Source of the DNA: Dysidea avara
Lineage: Eukaryota > Porifera > Demospongiae > Dictyoceratida > Dysideidae
Length of the DNA stretch: 64,000 nucleotides
Assembly (NCBI RefSeq): GCF_963678975.1
Contig: NC_089274.1
Span: forward strand, 20,731,133-20,795,132
Direction: 5' to 3'
Shown here: piece by piece, positions 36,001 through 46,823 of the stretch
Layout of the letters: each line of letters opens with the position of its first letter
Position numbering within the stretch: the stretch's first letter is position 1
The notes under the pieces: generated by a model
Databases searched by the model: none
What the model saw: only the letters and a program-made list of their open reading frames with translations
Told to the model about the DNA's origin: nothing
Program-made: the position numbers and the translations under genes

Positions 36001-39000
36001 TTTTTTTTTTAATTTCTACAAGTATAGATTATTTTACATCATACAGTACTATATTAGGGATCATGGAGGTTTGCACTTCTTCACAAAATATATTGACCAG
36101 ATCCCTGCTTCACAATGCCTTGGTAGCATTGTTGAGGCAAAACCACAAGTGTAAAAGTGCCTTCAGTATGACCAGAAACACTTCCAACAGAAACTGGAAA
36201 TTTTCTACTGACTGATTGACTGATGCCTTCAGAAAAGTGTAACTCAATTAAGGCTATGAGCTTGATTTTTTTTACTGTTCTAATGTTACTTCAGCCTGAC
36301 AGGTGTCTTTTGGTATGCCGCAGTACATATTATATACAATGCATGCATCATTGTCCTCGTTTCTTTTCACTGACCACTCAATTGTGGTAACACATGATGA
36401 GTTTGTAATGGGAATTGTCAGAGTTATCTGAATGACTGCAGAGGTGCTTCTCAGTGTTCTTCACTTGTAACACTGTGTAACAGGGTGAACATAGCTGAAA
36501 ACGAAGCATAATGGCCACTTCACTATCTCAGTAAATGACAGTTGGGGCATGCGTTCAGACGAAAGCAACAAGCCTGACACCATTCTTTATTTTGATACAG
36601 TATACAAGGTTTCAACAGTCACAATAAGTTACAAAAGGTAAACAAACAAGTTCAAGAAAAAAATGTCTCGGACCTAAGCAAAATTAACTAACGAAGAAAT
36701 CAAGCCCATTCATTGCCTGCTCCAATGAATTATTTGTTTTCTACTCTTTTGTAACATGACTGGTAAACCAGTATACTGCATTGAAGGAAAGAATGATGCC
36801 AGACATATTAATTATTAAATGTGAGGCTGAACGTGCATACAAATACTGAATAGCCTTTTTGTTTGTTTGTTGTTGTCAACAATGCTCCACCCATTATACA
36901 AGACAAGACTGAGGCCATTGATACAGATTATTGGTGTTAATAAGCGCCATCTAAAGCTATTGCATAAACTTAGACAAAAACGTAAGAAAACAAAAACAAA
37001 AATTGCACTGACCCTTAGCCGCTACCTATGCTCTATATAGTCATAGGTAACCATTGAATGGTGCTAACCATTCAACTACCAGTGCCAGCTACCAATTTCT
37101 TTTCTACCAGTGAAGAAGAAACCAAGGCTGAACCCGACCCTAACACTTAAGTTGCCTATTAAGCATTATGATGTCTTTCACTGTCTATATGAAGGTAAGT
37201 GAGTTCAATGCAAGCTAGGGTTGACCAGGCTTTACTGGCACGGTCACTTCACTCCTAGCTCGCCTCAAACTCACCAAAAACTTACCATCATACAACTAGT
37301 GTGTTTGGCTTGAGTTGCTTGGTCGGTGTCAATAGCTTTTAGTGGTGCTTACTGACACCAACGATTGGTGTCAATAGTCACTGCGAACAAACAACAGTAA
37401 GAGTAGCCCCTCTGCAATCAATCCACCCACTACACAAATACTCACAAGAAACCATGACACACTATCTGCAAACAAACACCTATGCAGCAGTGGAAAAAGA
37501 AATGGGACACAAAGGAAGACAAAGGTTAATCCATGATGCATGCATTGTAGTTACTGTCACTGTACTGTATGATACAAGGAATAGGATGTTGAGACACCAA
37601 ATTAAACTTACAGTAGTTAGTAAAACCCTAAACTCCTTTTCCTTTGTGATAAACTAGTTAAACTGTAGCTTACTTTCTGGTGTCATTGGCAATGATGCAC
37701 TCGTGTCACAGTATGGCAATGATACCATCAACCTGAAGGTACCCCTCAATACTAGCAGCCATAGTTTGCTACTTTCTTTAACACTTTCTATATCTCCTTC
37801 ACAGGGAAAAAACAAAAGCCAACAAGGTTTCTACACTATTTAGAGCCCCTCACGCTAGGTGGGCAAGGGATACCCACAAATTAATTACCAAAGTTGTAAC
37901 ATAGCAACCTTGTTAGCTTGTTTCAACTCCAAGGCATCACCTTGAACTGAAAACAATAATGGTATAGTAACTAATAAAGTGCAAAAGTAGAGTATGTTAA
38001 TTGAATATCATTTATGAACTGGTGCTAGTCACATCACAACCCTGTAGTTTACATTGGCACAAACAATACAAATAGTTTCTACTAATATGGGGACCCCATA
38101 GTAATGCAAGCCTACTACTACATCACTCTTGCCCCCACAAAAACATATCTAATGGAATAAACAGTAACTGTACGTAAACAGTAACTGTACGTAAACATTG
38201 TGCTTAGCCACAATAGTGTGAACAAAGAAGCCAATATGCAGGCATAGATGATAAAAGTAGAATGGAAAGATCTGCATCCTGATGTAGTATGCCTTCCAAG
38301 AGTGACATTATTAATTTGGGGGACTGATTCCGAGCAAAGCAAAGTCAAGGAGATGACTATTCACCTGTGCCTAAGCTCCTGCATGCCATTTCTATGCCCA
38401 AGTATTTAATGCCCACCTCTCATAAAATCTTTTACGCTTACCAAACTTTACTACTACACATCAGTATACCCGCAATGAATAGCCAAACTTTTACAGTACA
38501 TCTACCACTTACTAGTAAGTAATCATGCTTATAAAATCCATGAAGCAAAACTGGTTGTAGAACTGTATACATTGACCAGTACATGTAGCAGTAGTAATTA
38601 ATAAAACATCAGCCCAAACAAAATTTGCTCACCAAACCATTTTCCTAAACACTTTCTATACATATGTGCCTGTTACAAGATGGCCAAGAAACAATCTACC
38701 AAACATAGAAACATCTAAGCTGTACACAGGCAAAGAAATGAAGTGTCACAAAATTTCAGGATGAAATGTGCATAGTCACTAGTCATGTAGTTTTCTAGTG
38801 TAAGGGACTGTTAAGGTGCACACTGTACTATCAATTACGTTTGGTAGACATGATCATGCCTCATGTGCTAAGAAGTGGTACTATATACAATCTGCGAACA
38901 AGGATCACTGATCAGCTTGATATAGGGCATATTTTAAAACATCCAAAATCATGTAGTGGGCCTGGTGGCACCTTAAGTCATACCATCTAAAAATCTGGAA

Positions 39001-40027
39001 CGATTTCTGGTTCAAGTTTCCTAGTTGAATTTTCAATGACTGGGTACCAATAATCCATAATTCCTAGTACAAATAATGGTATTACTTCTGTGATGTAGTA
39101 GAGCACCTAAAGTAGCAGTTACATACTGGAGTTTTCATCACAAGATGGTGTGATTGGTACAACTTATTGCCCATCAAACAGGCAGTAACTAGATCTGTTA
39201 ATTTAAGTGTTTTGATGGCACATAACATAGAAGTGTGTATTGTGCAACTTATGGTCCCTTACACTATACGACTGCAAGATATCTATCAACTTTTATATGC
39301 AAGTGCTATGATATATAAACTTAGCCCTTCCACCCAACAGTGTGGATGCATTTCCTTGATACGTCAGAGGCACAAGAAAAGGAAAAATGTCAAGCTAAAC
39401 ATCTTAGGAATGTACTCAGTAGTATAGCTGACTTCATTAACAAGGAAAGCTAGCAGCAGCAGTAGTCTAATGCACTGAGTTACACACATTGATGGCAGAA
39501 GACAGTTTCATGTCACAACAACCACTGGTCCATACCCACAGTGTGGGGGGCTAACTTCTTAGCAACCACAACAACTATTTCCCCAGGACAGCATGTAAAC
39601 AATCTCGTGACGTCACGGTGCGCAGTCAGCGAACATGTAAACAAACCCATAATAAAGAATGCGTTTGAAGGGAGATCAAACGGTACACAACACGTGGGCT
39701 GAAATTAACGCCTACCATACTATTAAATACCAAGCATGTCACTTACTGGCAACGGAACTTTGTTCGTCGAGCTGCTAATCACTATGGCGTTGTGCGGGTT
39801 GATATGGTGCTCTTGGAAGAACATACTGAACGCCACCTAACGCGAAAACGTGTCTTTTATAGTAACACAATAACGCAGTACAGTAAACGTACATCAAAAT
39901 TCCATTGGGCTGATTGGAGCATTTGCATGGCCTGTTCTGGTGTACATCCAACCACATTCACAAACTGTCCAATCATGACTTGCTTCCTTAAGTATTCTTC
40001 GTCTACCGCATTACTAGTGCTCGACAT
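33073..40027 (-). CDS. UBALD: UBALD1/2 (FAM100) UBA-like domain protein
   Basis: A small protein of unknown biochemical role found across animals. Three exons join in phase 0: 40027-39893, 39836-39747 and 33267-33073, giving 139 residues (human UBALD1 177, UBALD2 164). The UBA-like helix bundle is residues 10-58: LRKQVMIGQFVNVVGCTPEQ, MLQSAQWNFD, VAFSMFFQEHHI, aligned with human LRHQVMINQFVLAAGC and LSTFFQETNI. The hallmark APPTNTPATPPQFPQVLDAF matches the human PSNTPATPPNFPDALAMF. The rest of the C-terminus is serine-rich and shorter than in vertebrates. The first intron is 56 bp, the second about 6.5 kb and repeat-laden. Divergent from CNOT11. Confidence 0.93.
34933..34996. repeat. Cluster of three copies of the dispersed 19-nt motif
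   Basis: Three copies lie within 64 bp: ATATTCTAATAAACAGTC (inverse orientation, 34933), AACTGCTCTATTAGATTTA (34957) and GACTGTTCTATTAGAGTAT (34978). The last two are 21 bp apart. They are in the large UBALD intron. Confidence 0.6.
35037..35485. mobile_element. MITE with about 50-bp inverted repeats
   Basis: The left end carries AAGAGTGTCAAACTGCGCAT then TATGCTGTGATTAATGATTG; the right end is its inverse (CAATCATTTATCACAGGGTA then TATGCAGTTTGACACTCTTG), with a TATA-rich terminus on both sides. The roughly 340-bp interior holds no coding signal. Confidence 0.75.
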
Positions 40028-40096
40028 CTTGCCTTACGCGTTTGTTTACAATCTCGCAGGATCACGTGTCCACAATTGCACCGTCGCGTGATCAGC
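40028..40096. promoter_or_regulatory. Bidirectional promoter UBALD / CNOT11
   Basis: The two start codons are 69 bp apart and divergent. The gap contains a CACGTG E-box (GATCACGTGTCC, near 40060), a second GCGTGATCA, and TGTTTACAATCTCG. A related GTAAACAATCTCGTGACGTC (with a TGACGTCA CRE core) lies about 430 bp away in UBALD intron 2. No TATA box seen. Confidence 0.6.
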
Positions 40097-42216
40097 ATGG
40101 CCTTGTCTACCAAAGAACTAACTACGTTACTAACGTGAGTTCGTGTTAGTTGTGGCAGTTATGTTGTAAACTTTCTATTTAGACTTTTGTCAGAAGACAA
40201 CGTGAACCACTTTAATTGCACTTTGGAAGCCATCAAGGGTGCATTTTATAGAAATTTTACACGGCAGGATCACTTTAGAGTTGGGACAGCTCTGGTATTG
40301 ACAGGGGTAGGGTGGGGGCTGTCATTCTGTATACAATCCACTTGTAGACTGTGCTGTTGCAAGAGAGAGATTTACTGCCTCAACCTGCACAAAGAGTTGC
40401 TGCAATTTTTCTAATACTGGAGTTGTACCATTCTGAGCCAGTATCATCAAATCCTTTTGCAGCATTCTTGGCAGAATTACTAAAAGTAAGCAAACGTGTA
40501 TTGTCCCCAGTAAAGTGCTTTTGATGTCTGTATTTAGCCCAATATTCAGGATGAACGAACAGCTGTGGGGCTACCATGTGGTCACCACCTGTCCCCAGCT
40601 GAGATATACTTTATTGCTGAGTTAATCCAGCCATCTGCTCCCAGGGATATTGTGAGTTTGTTTCATTACTATGACTATAATGACATTTTTGTAACAGTTA
40701 TTGAAGAAAGTACCAGCACACATTGCTGCTACTGATGTCGTGTCTCTTGAGGTAAGCTATTTTTACAATGGTCTCTTTATTGTAAAGTGTTTACTAGGCA
40801 CCTAAAGTTGATCTGCTTCTTGCTACATTACTGGAGAAACATGGTGAACTTCCCTTAACCAGCACTGTTGGCACTTCTTGCCTGTTAAGTGATCCAGAAC
40901 CAGAAATTGACTCGTGAGAGGTAGCAAACCATTGTAATACAGTTGTTATGGTATGTTGCAGGCTGACGGCCCATCAGAGTGTGACTCAGATTGCCGAGAC
41001 TTTGTTGTGCAGTGAGTTGTGACCATGACAACAAGGTTAATAGTATGCTTCTTTACAGCTACAACTGACTCATCAGTGGAAACACCATTTGAACCAGGCT
41101 TTGTCCGTCCACCACCACCTTTACATAAAGTAGAAGATGAGGTACTGGCTTAATTGTTGTGATAATGATTGCTTATTTGGTGTGGGGACGGTTGGCAGGT
41201 TACATGGCTCAATCCTGCTGGAGGACAATTTGATATCAAATGGGACACAGCCATGTGTTCTCCGTCCAGTCACCAGGGAGGCAGTGGGGGCAGTCATTTG
41301 CAGAGTAAGCCTTTAGACTATGTACTAGTCTAGTAGTATACTAGACAGTGTCACTGTAGTATGCTAGACCATAGTATACTAGACTTTTTAATTGCCCTGT
41401 AGATTCTGAACTGCTGGAACTAGTTGGTAAAGCTTACAAGGAGTCCCTTAGTATTCAACAACAACAGGTAATAATAATATCTGTATTAAGAATATGATAT
41501 GCAATTTATTACTGGTAGGCACTTAAAGCTAAAATTGATGCAGATCCTCAATTTGTCCATCGTATTGAGCTCACACCAGACAAGGTAAGGCATCACTGCA
41601 GCAACATGAGCAGTTGCTAATGGTTGTTGTTGGTCTAGTTGGCAGCATTAGTCGAGAACAATCCTTTGATAGCTATTGAGGCTCTGCTCTGCCTGCTACA
41701 CTCCAGCCAAATATCAGAGTAAACTGCTAGTTGGTTTGTGGTGATGATGAAACTCTTCCTTTAGATACTTGACAGCATTAGTCAACATGAACATGTCCCT
41801 CCACTCTATGGAAGTAGTCAACCGACTAACTACAGTGAGTAACATTCAAGAGTTCATAATAATAGAGTAACATGTTGTGTCACTAATGCCACCCTCCTTA
41901 AAACAGGCAGCTGACCTGCCACCAGAGTTCATCCACCTGTACATCAGTAATTGTATACAAACATGCCACAAAACTAAGGACAAGTTCATGCAGAGCAGAT
42001 TAGTGAGGCTTGTCTGTGTCTTCTTGCAGTCACTGATTAGAAACAGACTCATTAATGTTCAGGTACTATACACATAAGCATTTCCGTTTGGCATTGTTTG
42101 TTATTTTTATTCAGGATCTCTTCATTGAGATAGAGACATTTTGTTTAGATTTCAACAAGATCAAAGAAGCAACAGCATTGTACAAACTCATCAAAACTGT
42201 TGTTAGTGGCGAATGA
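40097..42216 (+). CDS. CNOT11: CNOT11 (C2orf29), CCR4-NOT complex subunit 11
   Basis: CNOT11 binds CNOT10 and the N-terminus of CNOT1 in the CCR4-NOT deadenylase. About twelve exons with introns mostly under 80 bp. Exon 1 is 40097-40134 and exon 2 starts at 40183. Matches to human in order: [11 protein letters not shown] (human DHFRVGSALVL), [143 protein letters not shown] and [16 protein letters not shown]. The last part is the DUF2363 domain. The C-terminus ends with [14 protein letters not shown]. The exon 2/exon 3 border near 40305-40337 is uncertain. Confidence 0.95.
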
Positions 42217-42251
42217 AAATATATACAATTAAAATGACCCCATTTGTCATA

Positions 42252-42324
42252 GCCGAAATAGCTCAGTTGGGAGAGCGTTAGACTGAAGATCTAAAGGTCC
42301 CTGGTTCAATCCCGGGTTTCGGCA
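42252..42324 (+). tRNA. tRNA-Phe (GAA)
   Basis: A 73-nt cloverleaf. Acceptor GCCGAAA pairs with TTTCGGC, discriminator A. The anticodon arm is AGACT-GAAGATCT with anticodon GAA. The T arm GGTTCAATCCC contains a good B box, and TAGCTCAGTTGGGAGAGC is the A box. No intron. A T-rich run follows immediately (TTTTTTTTCTCTTTTTTT), a normal Pol III terminator. It lies 35 bp downstream of the CNOT11 stop. Confidence 0.97.
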
Positions 42325-42520
42325 ATTTTTTTTCTCTTTTTTTGTCTACCTTTTTTGTACACTTTTTTTTAAAACGGTACGGGTATTTCATTTTGTTAGC
42401 CTTGCGTTGTAACTACTCTTCGTCTTCATGTACATTAATTTTCTTGACTGCATACACTAATTGCTCCGTGAACACTCTATTGTGCTTGCTTGCATAAATC
42501 CGTTATTACAGTACACTATT

Positions 42521-43262
42521 ATTATTATTTTTTTTTATTGGTATCAGCAACAATTGTTACAATAAGATAAAACAGTACATAATAAACAAAAACAAATTAT
42601 CTTACATATGGGCCTCAGCGACCTGCACAGCAATCGGTGCCTCAGCAATGGGACAGCGCAAACTGGACCTGGCACCGCGAATGCACATAATTGCAGACCT
42701 CAACAAAGAGAAGCTCAATTTACATCTCAGCCATCCCATCACTATTCCATAGGAAAGACTGTGCTTTGCACTCAAAAGGTTGGCCAATCTCTTATAAAAC
42801 TGAGTAGCAGCATCACCCATTCCACCAGTAGTAGTAAAAATTAAGGGAGTAAATGAAGCATTCTCTACTTCATGAACCCGTTGTTGGTATTCACGTCTCT
42901 TTTCCTTGTCATGACGTCGGTATGCAGAGTGTAGGGGTTGATTTGAGGGAGCACTAGGGTTAAAAATTCTGACATCAAAGTATGACCTCTCAAATCGTCC
43001 TCCCCAAAAACCATTAGCTGCAATGTCAAGCCTTGCGTTATCATCACAATTAGCTGTTTTGTAGTGAAGGGTCTCACCAGAAAGAGGCTGAAGGTGGGGT
43101 TCAGTGACAACATTGTTACAGACCTCGGAAAGTAAATTGGCAGTTAGATCACGCACTTCATTATGTCTCAGAGAAGGAAACCCACCCTTTGGGCAAGACA
43201 GAGCATGTTCTATGGTAAAAGAGTGACCACAGGCACAGGAAGTAGGGCAGGCAGTATAGCCT
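42521..43262 (-). mobile_element. 5'-truncated LINE with Cys-His and endonuclease-like tail
   Basis: A 742-bp insertion read on the minus strand. It ends 3' in an A-rich tail (AAAAAAAAATAATAAT on the minus strand) and is flanked by a long imperfect target duplication: 42491-42520 and 43263-43291 share TGCATAAATCC and ACAGTACACTATT around a variable 5-6 nt middle. This is the signature of target-primed reverse transcription with 5' truncation. Content is only the C-terminal end of an ORF. Confidence 0.85.
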
Positions 43263-43267
43263 TGCAT
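42602..43267 (-). CDS. C-terminal fragment of LINE polyprotein (CCHC knuckle and restriction-like endonuclease)
   Basis: An open frame of 221 codons. Residues 5-30 contain CPTSCACGHSFTIEHALSC, a Cys-Cys-His-Cys knuckle, followed by GGFPSLRHNEVRDLTANLL. Residues 75-105 contain NARLDIAANGFWGGRFERSY then FDVRIFNP, which fits a PD-(D/E)xK-type endonuclease core as in R2-like LINEs. The ATG itself (43265-43267) lies in the flanking target duplication, so this is not a natural start: the frame is the tail of a longer polyprotein. The family is common in sponges and cnidarians. No stop interrupts it, so the insertion is fairly young. Confidence 0.75.
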   Translation of the reverse strand: MQGYTACPTSCACGHSFTIEHALSCPKGGFPSLRHNEVRDLTANLLSEVCNNVVTEPHLQPLSGETLHYKTANCDDNARLDIAANGFWGGRFERSYFDVRIFNPSAPSNQPLHSAYRRHDKEKRREYQQRVHEVENASFTPLIFTTTGGMGDAATQFYKRLANLLSAKHSLSYGIVMGWLRCKLSFSLLRSAIMCIRGARSSLRCPIAEAPIAVQVAEAHM

Positions 43268-43422
43268 AAATCCATAAAACAGTACACTATTTGCAGCATA
43301 GCTCTCAGCAAAAGTAGGAGAGTATTGTTAACTCACAGTAACGAGGAGCGTTGACAAAAGTTAAAACATTTATATGCACGCCAAAAAAATGTGCAACGAA
43401 AAGTATTTTAAGAAAAAAAATG

Positions 43423-43493
43423 TGCACTGCCCGGGAATCGAACCCGGGTCGCAAGAATGGGAATCTTGCATGATACCACTACACCAGCAGTGC
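43423..43493 (-). tRNA. tRNA-Gly (CCC)
   Basis: A 71-nt cloverleaf on the minus strand. Acceptor GCACTGC pairs with GCAGTGC, discriminator A. The anticodon stem CAAGA/TCTTG holds loop TTCCCAT, anticodon CCC. The T arm GGGTTCGATTCCC contains the B box; TGGTGTAGTGGTATCATGC is the A box typical of Gly tRNAs. Downstream on the minus strand a T-run (complement of AAAAAAAA at 43413-43420) gives the terminator. Confidence 0.97.
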
Positions 43494-43595
43494 TCGCGTA
43501 GTTCACCATGCTATTTTAGCTGTATTTAAAGATTGTGAACTGACAATAGTAAATTTGTAATAAAAAAATATACTAAAAATAAACATTTCTTTCAA

Positions 43596-46500
43596 TTAAA
43601 CACACGTTTCAGTTCCTGAGAGAGGAAGATGGAAAGTGCTGCTTGCACTGTTCCCTTTACCACGATGACCAACAGGAAGTGTACGACTGCAGTATCCAGT
43701 CCACTCAGGTGCTTTATCTCTTACAACTTCAGATCTTGCTGGGGAGACCCGATCTAATGGGTGCTTGGGAGAGTCAAAGCTCTTGCTCCTTCGATGATAC
43801 TCGGTAGCTGCTTGACTAGTCACAGTTTGGTCAACTAAACTAGTTGTTTTTTGGTGTGCATACGCTACATCATCACTTGACATCATTCTAACCTGGTATC
43901 TAGTGAGTGTAGTTGACCCTTCCCCTACAGTGCTTAGTTGAGGGCTAAACTGTCTACTGGTTGTCATAGGACCAGATGGCAGGATCATAGCTGAAGCTGA
44001 ATGTATCTTACCAGGAAGTGCGGGACCCATCCGAGTGGGCGGTGGTGGCAGTAGTGGTCCAGCTGGAAGGGATGAAGTAGAGTCAAGTTTTCTCTTTGGA
44101 GGAGAAGAATGGCTCCCTCCTAGCAAGTAACCAGGAGACCTGTTAGCAACAGCAGACAGCAACAGGTTCTTGGCAATATTGTATGACCAGTGCGGGTGAT
44201 TATCATGCCTCACTGTTCGACGAACGTAGAACAACATATAAGCTGCTTTGGTTATCAAATGAGTGTTTTCTGTGATCAAGTCAACTTGATTGTCATTATA
44301 TGAGTACCAGCAGCCACTGCTAGGGTTGCAGCAGAATGCTGTGTAATGGCCACTATTCATACTGCCCATATGATTACACACTGCATATAAGTCGTAAATA
44401 TTGTTGTCTACTTGCACTATTCCATTATGGCTAGTTGGTCGAAGGGTAGATGCACTGTTACTGCTACGTGCTAATTTCCTCTTAAGAGTAGTACCCAAAG
44501 TTTTCTTGTTGTTTTTCTTTAACTTCTCTTGACTGCCTTCATTAGGTAACAATTGAGATGGTGTTCTTGACAACATGGCTGCTGTATTAGGTGTAAAGCC
44601 ATCACGAGGTAATGATGAACAACTTTTAGACATGTTCCTCTTCTCCAAGTAAGGATTCATATCTAATCCATTAACAGGAAATTCCACTAGAGATTGTAAC
44701 TTGGTCCTAACTACTCCAACCTAAAGGACAATACAAACTAATTTCTACAATTTCACTATTAACCTGCTTAAATCGCTTTAAATGAAGTACAAGTACATCA
44801 GGCACATTCCACAGGCTGATTTTCTTGCCAGCTCCATTCTGTGGCTGTTGACAATTTGAACACGTCCACATGTCATCGCTACTCAACTACACCAAGTGTC
44901 AAGGTAATGTACCCCATAACCACACCACTTACCAGTTCCTGTTGAGTGTAAAGTTGTAAACAATTTTCAAGTGTAGTCATTTGTGACTGGAACATACGGG
45001 AACACACATGGGACACACTGTCATCTTCTGAGATCACAACATCCAATAGTGTACCAAACACACTACAACAACATGTACAATAGTAACAGCAAAAACAAAT
45101 CACACATTACCTAGCTACTACTGGCTGTTCCCATTCTAAAATCAACTTCAAATGAGGGGGAACCCCCTGCTGCTGACACTCTTGTAATGCCCTAGCATCA
45201 CAACATAGTAACAGTTACAATGACAAGCTATCACCTACCTCTGTACAGCAGGCATGTAAAATGGACGGTGGTAATTTGAAAGTGGCACACACTTTGATGG
45301 AACTGCATCCAGTAGCCGAGACTGAAATAGCATGTCACGCCACACCTAGTAGTAGCCTAAACTAAACACAATGTGTCCACATATTGATATCACACCTTAA
45401 ATACATCAACTTCCTTCCTGACGTGTTTGCCTATTGCTTTTAATAGCACAGACTGAAACTGATAATGCGTGAGATCTCGGTGAACCCTGAAAATCATTGG
45501 AAGTCCAAACCACTTGCCATCTCGTAAACTTCCACAACAATTGACAGCGTAAACCAACAACACTTCTTTACCAGTTCGATGGTCCATGGTTGGTTGTCTC
45601 ACAGCTCCTATTGGCACCTCAACCGCGTACAAATGACGACCATTCACTATCAGAACACGTTGCTCATCATGGAATACTCTACCCAACTCACTACCATGAA
45701 AGTCTACTAACATAATACACTCCTCATGTAATCCACTCAGGCTGGAAATAGTGGCACGGAGTTGCTTCACTAATGTAAGTCCATCAAGAACAATTCCAAA
45801 CTTTCTGTTCCGTGCACTGTTGCGAAATATGACGGACACCAAAACAGCATGTACCTCTTGATGTGGCACTGGCAAGGAGATACAAGAGTATGGTTCAAAT
45901 GTGACCGACTCATGTTGGCAGTTAGGACACTTCACAGTTGATTTGAACTGGCCCCAGAACAACTGTCTGATGAGGTTAGTGTTAGATAAGGCTCCTTTCT
46001 ATTAACACAAACATGTGACATAAACTAATATATACACCATCATCTCACCCTGGCTGCACCAAGTGTAGATTTGCTGATTTCTTCTTCCAATGTGTTTAAC
46101 AACCACAGTAAGAATTCCTGAGCATCATGCTGGCTGTTTCCATAATACTGAGGTGCAGACCTGCATATCAGTCTGTACAAATCTAATGATACGGGAGGTG
46201 TGTCCATTTTGCTCCACAATAAACCCATCAACAGTGATACATGTTCAGTTATATCACCTTTTAGGCAGCTAGCAGGCCTAGCGCCTGTACTGAAGTTATC
46301 TAGTACTAATCGTTGTGCTAACTGGTCGGTGTTAGCCAAGCACTGAAGTACAGCATTCATGTAGCAGGTGTTACCATGATTAGTGATGCCACACAACCCC
46401 TCAACGGGCGGAGCTTTGTCATTCATTGTTCCGGCTGTATGTCTGGCCATACCTGCCTCTTCACTTCTAGATCCATTGACACGTCCACGATGCAGTAACA

Positions 46501-46672
46501 GTGAGCGAATTCTTTTAAACCGTTTGTGTTTGTACTTCTTTTCGTGCAGGTATTCATCATCGTTGAGTCGAACTTTCGTAGTCGCCATTTCGTGTGAGGG
46601 TTCCGTATGCTGCATATTAGCTGCTAGTGCTGAAGCTGCCATTGAGTGATCTCTAACAACACCACTTGTCAT
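43596..46672 (-). CDS. USP31/USP43-like ubiquitin-specific protease
   Basis: A deubiquitinase of the C19 family with about seven exons: 46672-46049, 45962-45396, 45321-45239, 45192-45111, 45063-44932, 44884-44764 and 44719-43596, giving about 900 residues. The catalytic Cys box is GITNHGNTCYMNAVLQCL at residues 95-113. QHDAQEFLLWLLNTLEEEIS and FWGQFKSTVKCPNCQHESVT (zinc CxxC) follow; a second CxxC is CSNC in exon 6, near LVLHLKRF. The His box is GSMNSGHYTAFCCN and the third catalytic residue is in WYSYND. The insert between Cys and His boxes and HDAQEFLLWLL match the USP31/USP43 subgroup best. The N-terminus is basic (KYKHKRFKRIR). The C-terminal 250 residues are serine- and proline-rich without a domain. 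Vertebrate USP31 and USP43 probably arose from one such gene. Confidence 0.9.
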
Positions 46673-46823
46673 GTCTAGCTATTTGTCGCCCACGCCTACT
46701 ATCACATAATACAAATACCATCAAATAATATCAAATTTATGCTGTGATAGTGTCCGGATGGTAACACTACGGCTTATTGCCCCCGCCGGGCCTACATCAC
46801 ATAATATCAAATCAGGGTCAATA
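46673..46823. other. Short intergenic gap with repeated AT-rich words
   Basis: 151 bp between the coiled-coil gene stop and the USP start. CATCACATAATATCAAAT recurs twice (46789 and, more loosely, near 46701 and 46719), with a GC-rich CCCCCGCCGGGCC between. This must hold both the 3' processing site of the upstream gene and the promoter of the USP gene. Confidence 0.5.

Larger units (their letters stand above)
33268..39746. other. Giant UBALD intron 2, repeat-filled
   Basis: No exon of a recognised gene was found in these 6.5 kb on either strand. Contents: the 19-nt motif cluster (34933-34996), a MITE (35037-35485), a reverse copy of the dispersed repeat (36000-36540, recognised by GAACATAGCTGAAAACGAAG and GGTATGCCGCAGTACAT), a forward piece near 36745-36790 and another near 37450-37570 (AATGGGACACAAAGGAAGAC), and a 19-20 bp tandem CAGTAACTGTACGTAAA at 38158-38196. 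The rest is AT-rich unique sequence. Confidence 0.6.

Noticed and set aside
42602-43267. A host gene between the two tRNA genes
   Set aside because: Target duplication, A-rich 3' tail and start codon in the duplicated flank show it is a truncated LINE.
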